From IMG/VR virus record IMGVR_UViG_3300046809_000440, positions 1 through 63,850 of that record: a stretch of 63,850 nucleotides of DNA; one strand, written 5' to 3'. Shown one piece after another: positions 39,201 to 48,485 of the stretch. The translations under genes and the position numbers were made by a program. How positions within the stretch are numbered: position 1 is the stretch's first letter; the number at the start of each line of letters is the position of its first letter. This DNA comes from a virus. The notes under the pieces are model-generated. The model saw nothing but the letters and a program-made list of their open reading frames with translations. It was not told where the DNA came from and ran no database searches.

Positions 39201-39667
39201 CATACCTGCGGATAATCAATCCAGCCTACAACGATTCGGTCGCCTCGCGTGAGCAATTCGTCAAGGATGCCGGAAATCTTACCCGACAGGCTACTCATGA
39301 TGTTTCGCCGCGAGCGGCGTATCAGGAGGTGCAATTTATTCAGAGTACGTTGCCAAATCCGGAGATGTCGCCGTTGGGTATCCATCGTGTCATAGGAGAA
39401 CTGCGTGGTCTCAACGATTACAAGGCTGCGAAAGCGCAGGCGTTGAACAGTTGGATGGGACAGCACAGCAACAGCGCGCTTGGCTTTGAGGACGCATGGC
39501 AGTCGCAGCCGCCGGTTACGCCGTACACCTTCGTCATCGCACGGATGGGACAGCCGGAGCGGCAGCAGCTTTTCGCGAAGTGGAACCAGACGCCGGAAGG
39601 GCGCGCTGAACTGCAACGCATCAGGGGGCAGATGACCGCGGCCTCGCAAGCCGGGTGGCTGCGATAA
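36215..39667 (+). CDS. Large virion protein with lysozyme-like domain, 1150 aa
   Basis: ATG at 36215 after AAGGGG. The N-terminal 250 residues are Gln/Ala-rich (NQFNNQNAIQQAGIVGNAVT). Around residues 465-570 lies a muramidase/transglycosylase-like segment, IVKRESAGRPFVGYTSPETL with the candidate catalytic Glu, then DMGPAGVSTAFGPAQITRTT. After this come a Pro/Ala linker and long helices. It is probably an ejection protein that opens the peptidoglycan during DNA entry. No separate endolysin is obvious elsewhere. Confidence 0.7.
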   Translation: MGKGSSGGGTNTVTNNSQPPAAVMAAYTDAYQRAQSAANQPYTPYGGQVVADWNPYQDLALTEAGTNSGNWQPFANSAQDQLAQANQPLYNQTGLYMSPYIQSVVDATQNQFNNQNAIQQAGIVGNAVTQGAWGGDRSAVAQALTAGQQQTAQAPVIAGLYNQGYQQAMSAAEAQAWLHSQAAGQYGQLGTQNFAVDQATLNQLMQFGQLSQAQQQAQLNVPYYQYQAGQAYPFQTAGFLANVAEGIGSGMGGSSSTTSPGPSTFSQIAGVGIGGLGLAGALGFLNRGGRIPRRAPGGFIPYQQPDPIMGGVPDMSVSIVPSVQGGGVRGMGPPKPPAVPSTSSTGLDLSPSGILKLGSQSGAFGANGWLTGMRGAGGQSLSGPTDLTSAGNYGGGGDWSTGGIVGMTARPYVLPQYDEGGDVNSIEGKVVGEPIPLDSLDTTEPAATAVRAGIAPTLQGIDPSLNGIVKRESAGRPFVGYTSPETLARTGHYTDLSNAPVDETGAPIWDGDMGPAGVSTAFGPAQITRTTWAPIAKQLGITDWRAPGAYAAVANALHAQEGDAPWAASAPGGGGVAGRRIQLAQANTGIASDASPPLMGSGIDPRDSVTPAATETPSRWDNLTRAGVNPWLAVAAAGFGMAAGRSPSALQNIGAGALEGIKFLESERQSGPKLAKEAAEAELARAQVGAYRAQQVWTKEGAVDNINNRITAAGKIVGGSGESVAVPSPTGQGAVTAPVAGSATNPAPVTGGTTAAAAPVAQPGAAAPAAPQNAAIPYGAADQAGTPAWYDQQYAGIQHDIDRLRTFPAMPNQALQLQEQIIAKNAQLVQLRQHDPRVVAAEAAAKIQGENPGMIQRAGGEQQAKTAETIEIGGPNRSYVLKGGVPIAALPQVRTVIDPVTGAEHQEYYTPPLPQQMGGVPQPVMGPGGQPALLKLGPATTEELKGRGEKATVEREKIITDAESARAQDAILTNMDANADKFWSGKFSDFAGDAKAYLRIINPAYNDSVASREQFVKDAGNLTRQATHDVSPRAAYQEVQFIQSTLPNPEMSPLGIHRVIGELRGLNDYKAAKAQALNSWMGQHSNSALGFEDAWQSQPPVTPYTFVIARMGQPERQQLFAKWNQTPEGRAELQRIRGQMTAASQAGWLR

Positions 39668-42600
39668 TGCCTTACGCGGACGCCCTGTCAGATATCGACG
39701 CGACACTGAGCGCACCGGGGCAGGGCGCGGGTAATGCTGCGCCTGCACCGCAGCATCCGGCCATTGCCGATGCGGACGCGGCGCTTGAGGGGTACACGCC
39801 GCCCGAGGCTCCGACACCGAAATACAGCGCGGCAACTCATGTGTTGGCTGGGGCGAATACCGGGTTAGTGGCGTCAACCCTCGGAATGCCGGTCGATCTT
39901 GCCGCCGGGGCGCTTAACCTTGGCTACCGCACGGCTCGCGGACTTGCTCACAACATCACGAGTCCGTTTTCAGGCGAATCGCCAAGCGATTGGCTGCAGA
40001 CTGAAAAACAGATAGCCGCGGAGCCGCTCTATACCAATCCAATCGGCGGCAGCGGCTGGATCAATCAGCAGATGGGGCGGGTCGGCATCGGCGAGGCGGG
40101 CGTGCCAGCCGTAACCCCGGAGGAACACGTTGAACAACGTGTCGGCGAAAACATCGGCATGATGCTGGCGCCGAATATGATGGGAAAGGCGCGGCTGCTA
40201 TCAGGAATCGTCGGGCGTTCGGCGCGTCCGCTGGAACAGGCGATTTCTGCCGGCTCGCTTCCCGCCAATGCCGCGATCGGTGCCGCCTCGGGTGCGGCAG
40301 GCGGTATCGGTGAGGAAATGGCGCCGGAGCCGTACAGGCCGCTCGCCTACATGGCAGGCAATCTTGTGGGCGGCTTCGGAACAGGTGCGCTGCTGGAAGG
40401 GGCAAATGCTGCGGGTCGCGGCGCGCGTTATCTCTACCGCAGCACGCCGCCGCTGCGGGGTTCGGCGCGCGAGACAGCCGCAGGAGCTGGTGCGACCGAA
40501 CGGTTCATGGCCGCAACAGCCGACCCCGGCGCCGCAATGCAGAACATCGAAACCGCACCGCGCGAATTGGTGCCGGGATCGTTGCCGACAACGGCTGAAC
40601 TATCGGGCGATGTCGGATTGCTGGGGGCGCAGCGCGATCGTCAAACGCAATCGCCTGAGTTTGGTCGCGATGTGCTGGAACAGCGGGCCGCGGGCGACAC
40701 CGCGCGGATGGGATACCTCGAAGGGCAGGCACCGGCTGCCGCCTCGATCGAGGATACGCAAAACTACTTACGCCGCTATCTGGCTGATCTCGATACGACG
40801 ACAGAGAGCGATGTCGCGGCAGCGCGCCGCGGCGCGTCGGGATCGATGCTGACGATGCATCTGACGCCGGAAGAGGCGGGGGCAGCAGCACGCGGCGCGG
40901 TCGAGGCTGAACGGGCGCCAGAAACGGCGGCGCTGACTTCGGCGGAACAGACCGCAGGGGCTAATCTCAACAAGGCGACAGGTCAATTCGGTGGCGTGGA
41001 AGCGCTTGGCAGCCCCGAGGAACGCGCCTTGGCTCCGGCCGGGTACGGTGCGGCCATGCGCGAGCCATTGGCTGCTGCCTATGCCACGGAACAGCAGCGT
41101 TTGCGTGCCATGCGGGAAGCGATTGATCCTTCCGGCACGATGGGGATGCGACCGGACCCGATCAAGACAGCTGTTTCGCAGATTGGCACGATGTTTCCGG
41201 CTGAGGGCGGCGCAACGCTGAGCGGTGCCGAGCGGAATCTGTACAACACGGTCGGTGAATGGGGCAACCTGATCCCGGTCGAGCGGGCGTTTCAGCTTCG
41301 CGCCAACATCAACGGCAGACTGCGAGGGTTACAAGGGTCGGACCCGCAGGAAGCCTTGCGTTTGGGGATTTTGAAGCAAGGGGTAGATCAGGCGATTGCG
41401 GAGGCTGCTGCCCATATCGATGTCGGTGAGCAGGCGGGGGTCATTCATCAGGGAATGCCGGGAATAACCGCGCGCATCGGAGACCTTGCAAACCAGGGGC
41501 AGGTGGGACCATCTTTTGCTCGTGATGTCGCCCGAGCCTACGCAGCAAATCCCGCCGCTCTCCGCGCCGCAGGACGAGACGAGACAGGGCGTGGAATACT
41601 TGAAACAGCAAACCAGCCAACTGAGCCGGTACGAGCGGGAGCGATACCTCCGGGTGGTGGAAGACCTGGCGAAGGAAGCGGGGGACTTGGGGGTGGTGCG
41701 AGCGATCAGGGAATTCCGCAAACTCCCAGCCTAACCCCACTCACACCCGAAGCCCGCGAGCGGTTCGCCGAATGGAATGCCGGCTACCGCCAGATGGGGC
41801 AGACCTTCCGTGGCGAAACTCCCGGCACCCTGCACGCGGTCGGCAAAATCCTCCAGAAAGGCGGGGCTTACGACAGTTACCGCCTAACCGATGCGGAGGT
41901 GCCGTGGATTGTTGCCAACAAAGGCGCGAACGCTCGGCAGGCGGTTGACCGGTTTCTTGCGGCGGCACCGGAAGAGGCGCACGGCGCGCTTGATGACGCG
42001 CTGGCGTTCTCGCTGCGACGAGCGGCGCAGAAGCCGGACGGCACGCTCGACCTGTCGAAATACGAGACGTGGTTGAAACAGTACAACGGGGCGCTTTCGG
42101 CACGTCCCGAGCTGGCCGCCAAGTTCAACACGGCAGCCAAGGCGCAGCAAAGCCTTGACGATATCCGGCAATCGCTGGCGCAACACACCCGCGATCATCC
42201 GCTGAAACCAGGCTGGTCGGATGCCGGATTGCTGCCGCGGTTTTTCCGCCCCGGCGCGGAGGGGGCAACCGGGATGCGGGAATACGCGCGCATCACTGGC
42301 GGGCGACCGGAGGCATTGGATGCGGCGACTGACTATGCGGCGTTTTCGTTCGCACAGGCGGCGGTTCGCGACGGCGAGGTCGTGCCGGGGAAGGCTGATA
42401 CTTGGCTGAGAACACATGAGAGCGCGCTATCCGAAATGCCAGGGCTGCGTGATCGTTTTGCCAATGCTACGGAGGCGCAACGCTCCGTAGAGCGAGCGAT
42501 TGAGGCACATCAGGCGGCGCGGAATGAATTTACCAAATCGGTAGCGGGGATGTTCCTGCAAGATGACCCTGCGCGCGCCATCGAGCGTGTTTTCGACGGC

Positions 42601-43473
42601 GCGAACCGACAGCAGAAAGCCGCGCTCCTGATGAATTTGACGAAAGGCGAGGCGGCGGCACAGGAAGGTTTGCGGCGGGCAGCGGTCGATTATATCAGGC
42701 GCCGTTTTGAGGGTGCGTTGACAGCCGGGAGCGAAGACGGCGCGTTGATGCCAAAGCGGCTCAGTAATTTTGTCGATCAGAACCGCGATGTTCTCTCGAC
42801 ACTGTTCCCCGGTCGGATCGGCAACTTCGATGCACTCGTGCGCGATCTCGAACGCTCCAGTCAGGTGGCGCGAGCGAAGGTCAACAAGGGCGGGTCCGAT
42901 ACCGCCGAGTTGACCGCAGGCCGCGGGCACGGCGAAGGCCACGGCACGGATATCGGAACAGCAACCGCGGCGATCCTCGCCGAGCGGATGGGCGAGCATG
43001 TCGGACATCACCTGAGCGGTATTCTCGGGCCGTTGGGGCATATCTTCGGAACCGCGGCGGCGGCGGGGAGTGTCGCCGGCAAGATCATGTTTAGCCGGGC
43101 GCGGAATGCGTTACAGGCACGGCAGGATGCGTTGTTCGATCAAATGCTGCTCAGTCCCGATTTTGCGCTGGAGATGAGCCGCGCGCACCCGATGAAATCG
43201 GCCGCTGGCGCTGATGGCGCGGCACAACGGTTGCGGGGACGGGTAATTCAGCAAATGATCCTGTCGGCTCGCGGTGCCGGAATCGGAGGTAATGAAACGC
43301 CGCCTGCGCCTTCGAGAGTTCCGGGGTTGGCGCGAGGGGGCGTAGCGCGGCATGTATCGGGGAAGAAGACGAAGATTAAGTCTTCCCCTGTGCCTAATGC
43401 GCGACTCGCGCCTGACGGTCGGCATTATGTCGCTGATCCGCGCCGGCCGGGCAAATATCTCATGATCGTATAA
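39667..43473 (+). CDS. Giant internal virion protein, 1268 aa
   Basis: ATG overlaps the upstream stop (TAATG). The product MPYADALSDIDATLSAPGQG... is Ala/Gly-rich and helical, with low-complexity turns and a basic tail (SGKKTKIKSSPVPNARLAPD). Such giant genes after a lysozyme-containing gene encode podovirus ejection proteins. Bases 42024-42121 are duplicated at the left end of the window. No enzyme motif identified. Confidence 0.65.
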   Translation: MPYADALSDIDATLSAPGQGAGNAAPAPQHPAIADADAALEGYTPPEAPTPKYSAATHVLAGANTGLVASTLGMPVDLAAGALNLGYRTARGLAHNITSPFSGESPSDWLQTEKQIAAEPLYTNPIGGSGWINQQMGRVGIGEAGVPAVTPEEHVEQRVGENIGMMLAPNMMGKARLLSGIVGRSARPLEQAISAGSLPANAAIGAASGAAGGIGEEMAPEPYRPLAYMAGNLVGGFGTGALLEGANAAGRGARYLYRSTPPLRGSARETAAGAGATERFMAATADPGAAMQNIETAPRELVPGSLPTTAELSGDVGLLGAQRDRQTQSPEFGRDVLEQRAAGDTARMGYLEGQAPAAASIEDTQNYLRRYLADLDTTTESDVAAARRGASGSMLTMHLTPEEAGAAARGAVEAERAPETAALTSAEQTAGANLNKATGQFGGVEALGSPEERALAPAGYGAAMREPLAAAYATEQQRLRAMREAIDPSGTMGMRPDPIKTAVSQIGTMFPAEGGATLSGAERNLYNTVGEWGNLIPVERAFQLRANINGRLRGLQGSDPQEALRLGILKQGVDQAIAEAAAHIDVGEQAGVIHQGMPGITARIGDLANQGQVGPSFARDVARAYAANPAALRAAGRDETGRGILETANQPTEPVRAGAIPPGGGRPGEGSGGLGGGASDQGIPQTPSLTPLTPEARERFAEWNAGYRQMGQTFRGETPGTLHAVGKILQKGGAYDSYRLTDAEVPWIVANKGANARQAVDRFLAAAPEEAHGALDDALAFSLRRAAQKPDGTLDLSKYETWLKQYNGALSARPELAAKFNTAAKAQQSLDDIRQSLAQHTRDHPLKPGWSDAGLLPRFFRPGAEGATGMREYARITGGRPEALDAATDYAAFSFAQAAVRDGEVVPGKADTWLRTHESALSEMPGLRDRFANATEAQRSVERAIEAHQAARNEFTKSVAGMFLQDDPARAIERVFDGANRQQKAALLMNLTKGEAAAQEGLRRAAVDYIRRRFEGALTAGSEDGALMPKRLSNFVDQNRDVLSTLFPGRIGNFDALVRDLERSSQVARAKVNKGGSDTAELTAGRGHGEGHGTDIGTATAAILAERMGEHVGHHLSGILGPLGHIFGTAAAAGSVAGKIMFSRARNALQARQDALFDQMLLSPDFALEMSRAHPMKSAAGADGAAQRLRGRVIQQMILSARGAGIGGNETPPAPSRVPGLARGGVARHVSGKKTKIKSSPVPNARLAPDGRHYVADPRRPGKYLMIV

Positions 43474-43475
43474 AA

Positions 43476-44786
43476 ATGGTAGACTTGATCCCAGTAGAGC
43501 ACGATCCGTTTGCGCTGCTGGCGCCGGTAGATCACGACCCGTGGGCGCAATACGTCGAGCCGCCAGCCGCAGGACAGCGCCCGATGCCGGCATCCGATGC
43601 GGGAACGCAGGATGTGCCGACCGCGCAGGAGTATCTACTCAGTCCGGCGGGGCAAGCTGCGGGGATGGCGCTCGCGGCGAAGGCGCGGGGCGATATCGGC
43701 GAGGCGCAGAACGCGCTTTGGGGGATGACGGGCGTTCCTGACATTCAGCAGGGCGCGCAGGCATGGCAGCGGGGCGAGTATCTGCCGGCGTTCGGGCAGA
43801 TGGCGACAGGGGCGGCGCAGTTGGGATCGCTGGCTGCCCCGGCGGCGAGAGGTACCGCGTCGCTGGGACGCGAGGCGCTCGGTGCTGTACCTGGGGTGAT
43901 GGGCGATACGGCGGGGACGCTGCGGCTGTTTCACGGTTCGCCACACGATTTTGATGCGTTTGACAGCAGCAAGATCGGGACCGGCGAGGGCGCTCAGGCT
44001 TACGGACATGGGCTATATTTTGCGGGAAATCCCGCGGTAGCTGAGAGTTATCGCCAGCCCCCTAGTCAGGCGCCAGTCGGGCAAAGTTCATATTCTTGGG
44101 TATTGGCGAAGACCGCCGCCAATAAGGCGACCGATGCCGGGCTTGTGGGGGATGATGCCAAACAATCTGCGCTAAATTGGTTGAATGAACAAGCGCTTAG
44201 CCGGCCGAATGATCGTCAGGCAGCTTATGATGCCATGAATAATTTTGATGCATTGTTAGCACCTAAAGGCCGCATGTACGAAGCCCAGATCAACGCGGAT
44301 CCCGAGCACTTCCTCGATTGGGATAAGCCGTTTAACGAGCAATCTCCACAAGTCAAAGCAGCAATAAATGGGTTAGCCGATAGCAATCCGGTTCTTCGTG
44401 ATATAAAGGGACCAGCAGGTTCCGACTATTACAGGTCAATAGCTGAGGGATTAGCTAAAAAACAGCCTGAACCGCCTCCTGGCTGGACCTCCGTTCCAGG
44501 TGGTCCTGTTTCATACGACGCCCAAATTCACGATCCTACGGCAGCGGCAAATGCCCTCCGCGACGCTGGCATCCCCGGCATCCGCTATCTCGACCAGAGG
44601 AGCCGAGGTGCAGGCGAGGGAACGCACAATTACGTCGTGTTCGACGACAAGCTGATCGACATCATTAAGAAATACGGCTTGGCGGGTTTGATCGCGGGCG
44701 GCGCGGCAACGGTTGGTGGTAGCCCAGCGGGCGCAACGCATGTTATCCCGGTCGCGCATGATCCTTTCGCCGGAGCGCAGCCATGA
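43476..44786 (+). CDS. Virion protein with ADP-ribosyltransferase-like domain, 436 aa
   Basis: ATG two bases after the upstream stop. Residues about 150-185 read LRLFHGSPHDFDAFD and AYGHGLYFAGNP, resembling the His and Tyr motifs of H-Y-type ADP-ribosyltransferases; NYVVFDDKLIDIIKKYG closes the domain. Similar modules occur in phage polyvalent proteins. LIPVEHDPFA at the N-terminus and VIPVAHDPFAG at the C-terminus are matching tags. It may be injected and act on a host target; enzymatic activity is unproven. Confidence 0.6.
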   Translation: MVDLIPVEHDPFALLAPVDHDPWAQYVEPPAAGQRPMPASDAGTQDVPTAQEYLLSPAGQAAGMALAAKARGDIGEAQNALWGMTGVPDIQQGAQAWQRGEYLPAFGQMATGAAQLGSLAAPAARGTASLGREALGAVPGVMGDTAGTLRLFHGSPHDFDAFDSSKIGTGEGAQAYGHGLYFAGNPAVAESYRQPPSQAPVGQSSYSWVLAKTAANKATDAGLVGDDAKQSALNWLNEQALSRPNDRQAAYDAMNNFDALLAPKGRMYEAQINADPEHFLDWDKPFNEQSPQVKAAINGLADSNPVLRDIKGPAGSDYYRSIAEGLAKKQPEPPPGWTSVPGGPVSYDAQIHDPTAAANALRDAGIPGIRYLDQRSRGAGEGTHNYVVFDDKLIDIIKKYGLAGLIAGGAATVGGSPAGATHVIPVAHDPFAGAQP

Positions 44787-44806
44787 GCGATATATAGGCG
44801 AGCAAA

Positions 44807-47110
44807 ATGCAGTCAGGTTTAGGCAGATTTCAGCCCGTTGTGGTGGATGGTGGCGTTGGCGAACCGCGCCTCCCGTCGTCCTCAACGGCAGAATTGACGC
44901 GTCTGCACGCCATCGCCAACGATGTCAGGAAGATTGCCGACGATATCGACCCGCCCGAAGATGACGACGATGAGGGGCCGAAGCCTGAATTTCTCCGCGG
45001 CGAATTCGATGCGAACCTGGCCGAGCACGTCGATCCGATGGTGCTCAATCGGCTGGCTTCCGATCTCCTACAGGGGATCGAGGCTGATCTGACCTCCCGC
45101 TCGCAATGGGAAAAGATGGCCGAGAAAGCGATCGAATTCCTCGGGCTGATCTACGAAGAGGCCAGCGGACAGGTTTCGGCATCGGGGAATGTGTCAAAGG
45201 TTTGGCACACGCTGATGCTGGAAGCCTCGATCACGTTCTGGGCGAATGCCCACGCTGAGTTCCTGCCGGCTGATGGCCCGGTCAAGGTGCGGGATGATAG
45301 CACCCAGGCGGCAAAGCCACGAGGGATCGGCGACAATGGTGGTCCTCCGCTGGATGTCGCCGAGGCAGGACAGCAGAATCAGAACCGGGACGAGACCGCC
45401 GAGGATTTCGAGACTGATTTCAACCACTACCTGACGACCGGCGACCGGCAGTATTACCGTGATTTCTCGCGCATGCTGTTCTCGCTGGGGCCGATGGGGA
45501 CGCAGTTCCGCAAGGTCTATTACAACCCGCTTCGCCGGATGGCGGTTAGCGAATGGGTCAAGGCAGAGAATCTGATCGTCAGCAACGATGCAGTGCACCT
45601 CGCGACGGCGGGGCGTGTCACCGAGCGCATTCCGATGCGACACGCCGATGTCAAGCGGCTGCAATTTATGGGATGGTGGCTCAACCAGCCGCTATCGCAA
45701 CCAACCGATACGCCGACGACAATGGAGCGCGTTGTCGGGCAGGTCGAAGGCATCCGCCCCGGTGCCGAGCTTCCTGCCGATCATCGGCACACGATCTATG
45801 AGTGCTACACAGAAATCGATCTCCAGGGGTTTGAGCATACCGACGATGAGGGAAATCTGAGCGGACTTCCGCTACCGTACCGGGTAACGCTCGACAAGGA
45901 TTCGCGGCGTGTTCTCGAAATTCGTCGCAACTGGCGTGAAGACGACGACGCAATGCAGCCGCGGTCTCGTTATGTGATGTTCGGGCTGATCCCCGGTCTC
46001 GGGTTCTACTATCTCGGGTTTGCTCATATCCTCGGCAACACCGAACGGGCGCTGACTGTTCTGGAGCGGGAGATCATCGATGCCGGGATGTACGCGATTT
46101 TCCCCGGCTTCGTCCACGCCAAGGGCACGTTCCGCGCCGATTCGACACAGATCAGGCCGTCGCCGGGCGGATCGCTTGAGGTCAATGTAGGACTGAAGAA
46201 GTCGATCAACGACGTGCTGATGCCGATTCCGTATCGGGACGTGTCGGCGAACGTCATGGCCCTGGCTCAGAAGTTGGAGGATAACGGGCGCAAGCTGTCG
46301 CAGGCGATCGAAATTCCGGTCGGTGAGGGGACGGCGAACATCCCAGTCGGAACCATGATTTCCCTTATCGAAGAGGGTACGAAGGTCATGGCTGCGGTGC
46401 ACAAGGGCATCCATCAATCCCGTACCGAAGAATTCGAGATGCTGAAAGAGTTGATCGCCGAAGACCCGTCACTGCTGTCTCGGTTCAATAAGTCGCCGCA
46501 ACGGTTTTGGCAGACCGCGGAGGAATTTCAAGACCTCGATCTGGTGCCGGCGAGCGATCCGAATACGCCGTCGCACGTCCATCGTGTGATGCGCGCGGTG
46601 GCGTTGGGCCAGGTCGCGCAGATGTTCCCGGACTTGATGAGCCTCCCGAACGCTTCGGGCAAGCCTATCCGTGAGGAAGTGCTTGAAGAGATTATGCGGG
46701 TTATTCGGGTGCCTGACCCGGCGCGGTTTACGCCGGCACCAGGAGCCTCGGCACAGGTCGGCACGCAACCGAACCCGAAGGCGCAGGATAACCAAACCCG
46801 TCTCTCGGTAGCGCAACTGACCAGCCAAGCGAAGTTGCAGGGTGATGCAATAAGAGAGCAGGGAGCGGCAGCCGATCGAGCTAGCAAGGAGCGGATAGCC
46901 TTGGCCGGCGAGCAAACAGAGCGTATTAAGGCTTCTGCTGATGCACAGGACGATTATGTGAGGATGCACGACAGCGCGGCTGAACGGGCGCAGGATGCGC
47001 AATTGGCTGGCGCTGATTTGCAGCACAAGGCTGAGCAGAACGCCCTGGATAGGGTACACGACCGGACGAAGATGGCTTTCCCCACGACTACACCGCCGAG
47101 GGCTTTCTGA
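44807..47110 (+). CDS. Portal protein (P22-like), 767 aa
   Basis: Large, acidic N-terminus, then SRSQWEKMAEKAIEFLGLIY and MLEASITFWANAHAEFLPAD, which match P22-type portals. The long C-terminal helical barrel region (KLQGDAIREQGAAADRASKE) is also typical. Length is in the range for these portals. It forms the dodecameric ring at the packaging vertex. The ribosome site is weak (AGGCGAG). Unusually, it lies 17 kb downstream of TerL. Confidence 0.8.
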   Translation: MQSGLGRFQPVVVDGGVGEPRLPSSSTAELTRLHAIANDVRKIADDIDPPEDDDDEGPKPEFLRGEFDANLAEHVDPMVLNRLASDLLQGIEADLTSRSQWEKMAEKAIEFLGLIYEEASGQVSASGNVSKVWHTLMLEASITFWANAHAEFLPADGPVKVRDDSTQAAKPRGIGDNGGPPLDVAEAGQQNQNRDETAEDFETDFNHYLTTGDRQYYRDFSRMLFSLGPMGTQFRKVYYNPLRRMAVSEWVKAENLIVSNDAVHLATAGRVTERIPMRHADVKRLQFMGWWLNQPLSQPTDTPTTMERVVGQVEGIRPGAELPADHRHTIYECYTEIDLQGFEHTDDEGNLSGLPLPYRVTLDKDSRRVLEIRRNWREDDDAMQPRSRYVMFGLIPGLGFYYLGFAHILGNTERALTVLEREIIDAGMYAIFPGFVHAKGTFRADSTQIRPSPGGSLEVNVGLKKSINDVLMPIPYRDVSANVMALAQKLEDNGRKLSQAIEIPVGEGTANIPVGTMISLIEEGTKVMAAVHKGIHQSRTEEFEMLKELIAEDPSLLSRFNKSPQRFWQTAEEFQDLDLVPASDPNTPSHVHRVMRAVALGQVAQMFPDLMSLPNASGKPIREEVLEEIMRVIRVPDPARFTPAPGASAQVGTQPNPKAQDNQTRLSVAQLTSQAKLQGDAIREQGAAADRASKERIALAGEQTERIKASADAQDDYVRMHDSAAERAQDAQLAGADLQHKAEQNALDRVHDRTKMAFPTTTPPRAF

Positions 47111-47757
47111 TGAGCGATTTCGCCGAGCTGCGCAGAAAAGAACAGAGCAGCGCCGAGGATTACTGCCGGAAGGCTGGGTACAAGTCCGGCGGCGGCGTCA
47201 AGTCGGATGCCGCGCAGGATCGCGCATCGATCGCGGGAGCTGTGCATAAGCATGAGCGCCACGATCATCCCGGCGAGCCGCTGACCAAATTGCGAGGCGG
47301 CGGGAAAGTCGGCGGCAGCAAGGCAAAGCCTCGGCTTGATCGTTTCGCCCGCGGCGGCAAGGTCGGTAAAGGACCGATCAATATCATCATCTCGACCGGT
47401 GGCGGCGAGCCGGAACGCCAGATGGCGTTTCAGCAGGGGGCCAAGGTCGGCGCGGCGGTGGGCGGAGCTGCGGGGGCACCGCGTCCGCCAATGATGCCGC
47501 CTCCCGGTGGGCCGGGAATGCCGCCCCCTGGTGCCGGAATGCCGCCGGGGGGACCGCCACCTATGGCTGGGCCGATGGCTCCGGCGATGGCTGGAGTGCC
47601 GCCGATGGCTCGCCCGCCGATGAAGCGTGGCGGCTCGGTCAAGGTCAACACCGTTGGCGGTTCGGAAAGCGGTATCGGTCGCCTCGAAAAATCCGGGATG
47701 GATGATCTTGTGCCGGTGAAGGCGCATGCGCGCCGCCGCGCTGGAGGACGTGTTTGA
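47110..47757 (+). CDS. Pro/Gly/Met-rich structural protein, 215 aa
   Basis: Start overlaps the portal stop (TGATG). N-terminal half is basic (SKAKPRLDRFARGGKVGKGP); residues about 118-175 are repeats of Pro, Gly and Met (MMPPPGGPGMPPPGAGMPPG). The KPRLDxxARGG motif recurs in the gene at 54703. A head or minor virion protein is likely. Confidence 0.6.
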   Translation: MSDFAELRRKEQSSAEDYCRKAGYKSGGGVKSDAAQDRASIAGAVHKHERHDHPGEPLTKLRGGGKVGGSKAKPRLDRFARGGKVGKGPINIIISTGGGEPERQMAFQQGAKVGAAVGGAAGAPRPPMMPPPGGPGMPPPGAGMPPGGPPPMAGPMAPAMAGVPPMARPPMKRGGSVKVNTVGGSESGIGRLEKSGMDDLVPVKAHARRRAGGRV

Positions 47758-47951
47758 TCCCTCTTCCCGAGTTTGTGCACCGCTTGCGATTACAACTGGA
47801 TAAAGCAATCGCCGAAACTTCCGAGGGTCTGCTTGGCGGCGATCCTGATAATTTTGCCGACTACAAGATGGCGGTAGGCCAGATTGCGGGACTCAGGCAG
47901 GCACGACAGGAAATTGATGATCTAGTCAAAGCTGTAAATGAGGGAGGATAA
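47754..47951 (+). CDS. Small helical protein, 65 aa
   Basis: TTG at 47754 (TTGA overlap) with GGAGG six bases upstream. The product MIPLPEFVHRLRLQLDKAIA... is a helical hairpin with YKMAVGQIAGLRQARQEIDD, like small proteins that follow portals in related phages. Function unknown. Confidence 0.65.
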   Translation: MIPLPEFVHRLRLQLDKAIAETSEGLLGGDPDNFADYKMAVGQIAGLRQARQEIDDLVKAVNEGG

Positions 47952-48482
47952 GTGAGTAAGGAACTTTTTGCTACATCAGTACTGCACAGAATGGTTCGGT
48001 ATGATGCCAAATCCGAGATTATGACAAGTCTTGGCGATATCACTGGCATTGAACTATTCGGGACGCAGGTCATTATCGCGCCATACATCCACAGCGGCGT
48101 GTTATGGTCGTCTCGGCTGGAGATACCGGCAGATTCGGTGTTGTCGTCAGATAACATGGCCGAGCTGATCAAGACCGGCAAAGGGCTGGTCACGCACAAG
48201 TTGTCAGTGGAAGACATCTTTCAGGGGAAGGTGGCGCTCGTCGTCAAGATCGGCCTTGACGTTGATGTAAGCGATCCAAAATACGGCGATAACCCGCTGA
48301 AAATCGGCGACTGGGTTTTTTCATTACAGGAAAATACGCGCGGTGTTTCTCTTTGCGGCCCCGGAGCTATCAAAAGTCAGGTTTTGGGAGCGCTGAATGT
48401 CGATTACACGGGATACCCGTGCAAGCTAATCTATTCTTCTGACATTTACGGCAGAGTTTCCGATCCCAACGTGCTGGTGTAA
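47952..48482 (+). CDS. Conserved phage structural-region protein, 176 aa
   Basis: GTG after GAGGGA. Beta-rich protein (GIELFGTQVIIAPYIHSGVL) with KIGDWVFSLQENTRGVSLCG. Position between portal and scaffold suggests a head assembly role. The gene is lower in GC than its neighbours. No family named with confidence. Confidence 0.6.
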   Translation: MSKELFATSVLHRMVRYDAKSEIMTSLGDITGIELFGTQVIIAPYIHSGVLWSSRLEIPADSVLSSDNMAELIKTGKGLVTHKLSVEDIFQGKVALVVKIGLDVDVSDPKYGDNPLKIGDWVFSLQENTRGVSLCGPGAIKSQVLGALNVDYTGYPCKLIYSSDIYGRVSDPNVLV

Positions 48483-48485
48483 CCG

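Noticed and set aside
38156-39877. Long minus-strand frames opposite the large virion genes
   Set aside because: They lack ribosome sites, are Arg/Pro/Ser-rich in the way of antisense GC-rich codons, and fully overlap strongly supported plus-strand genes.
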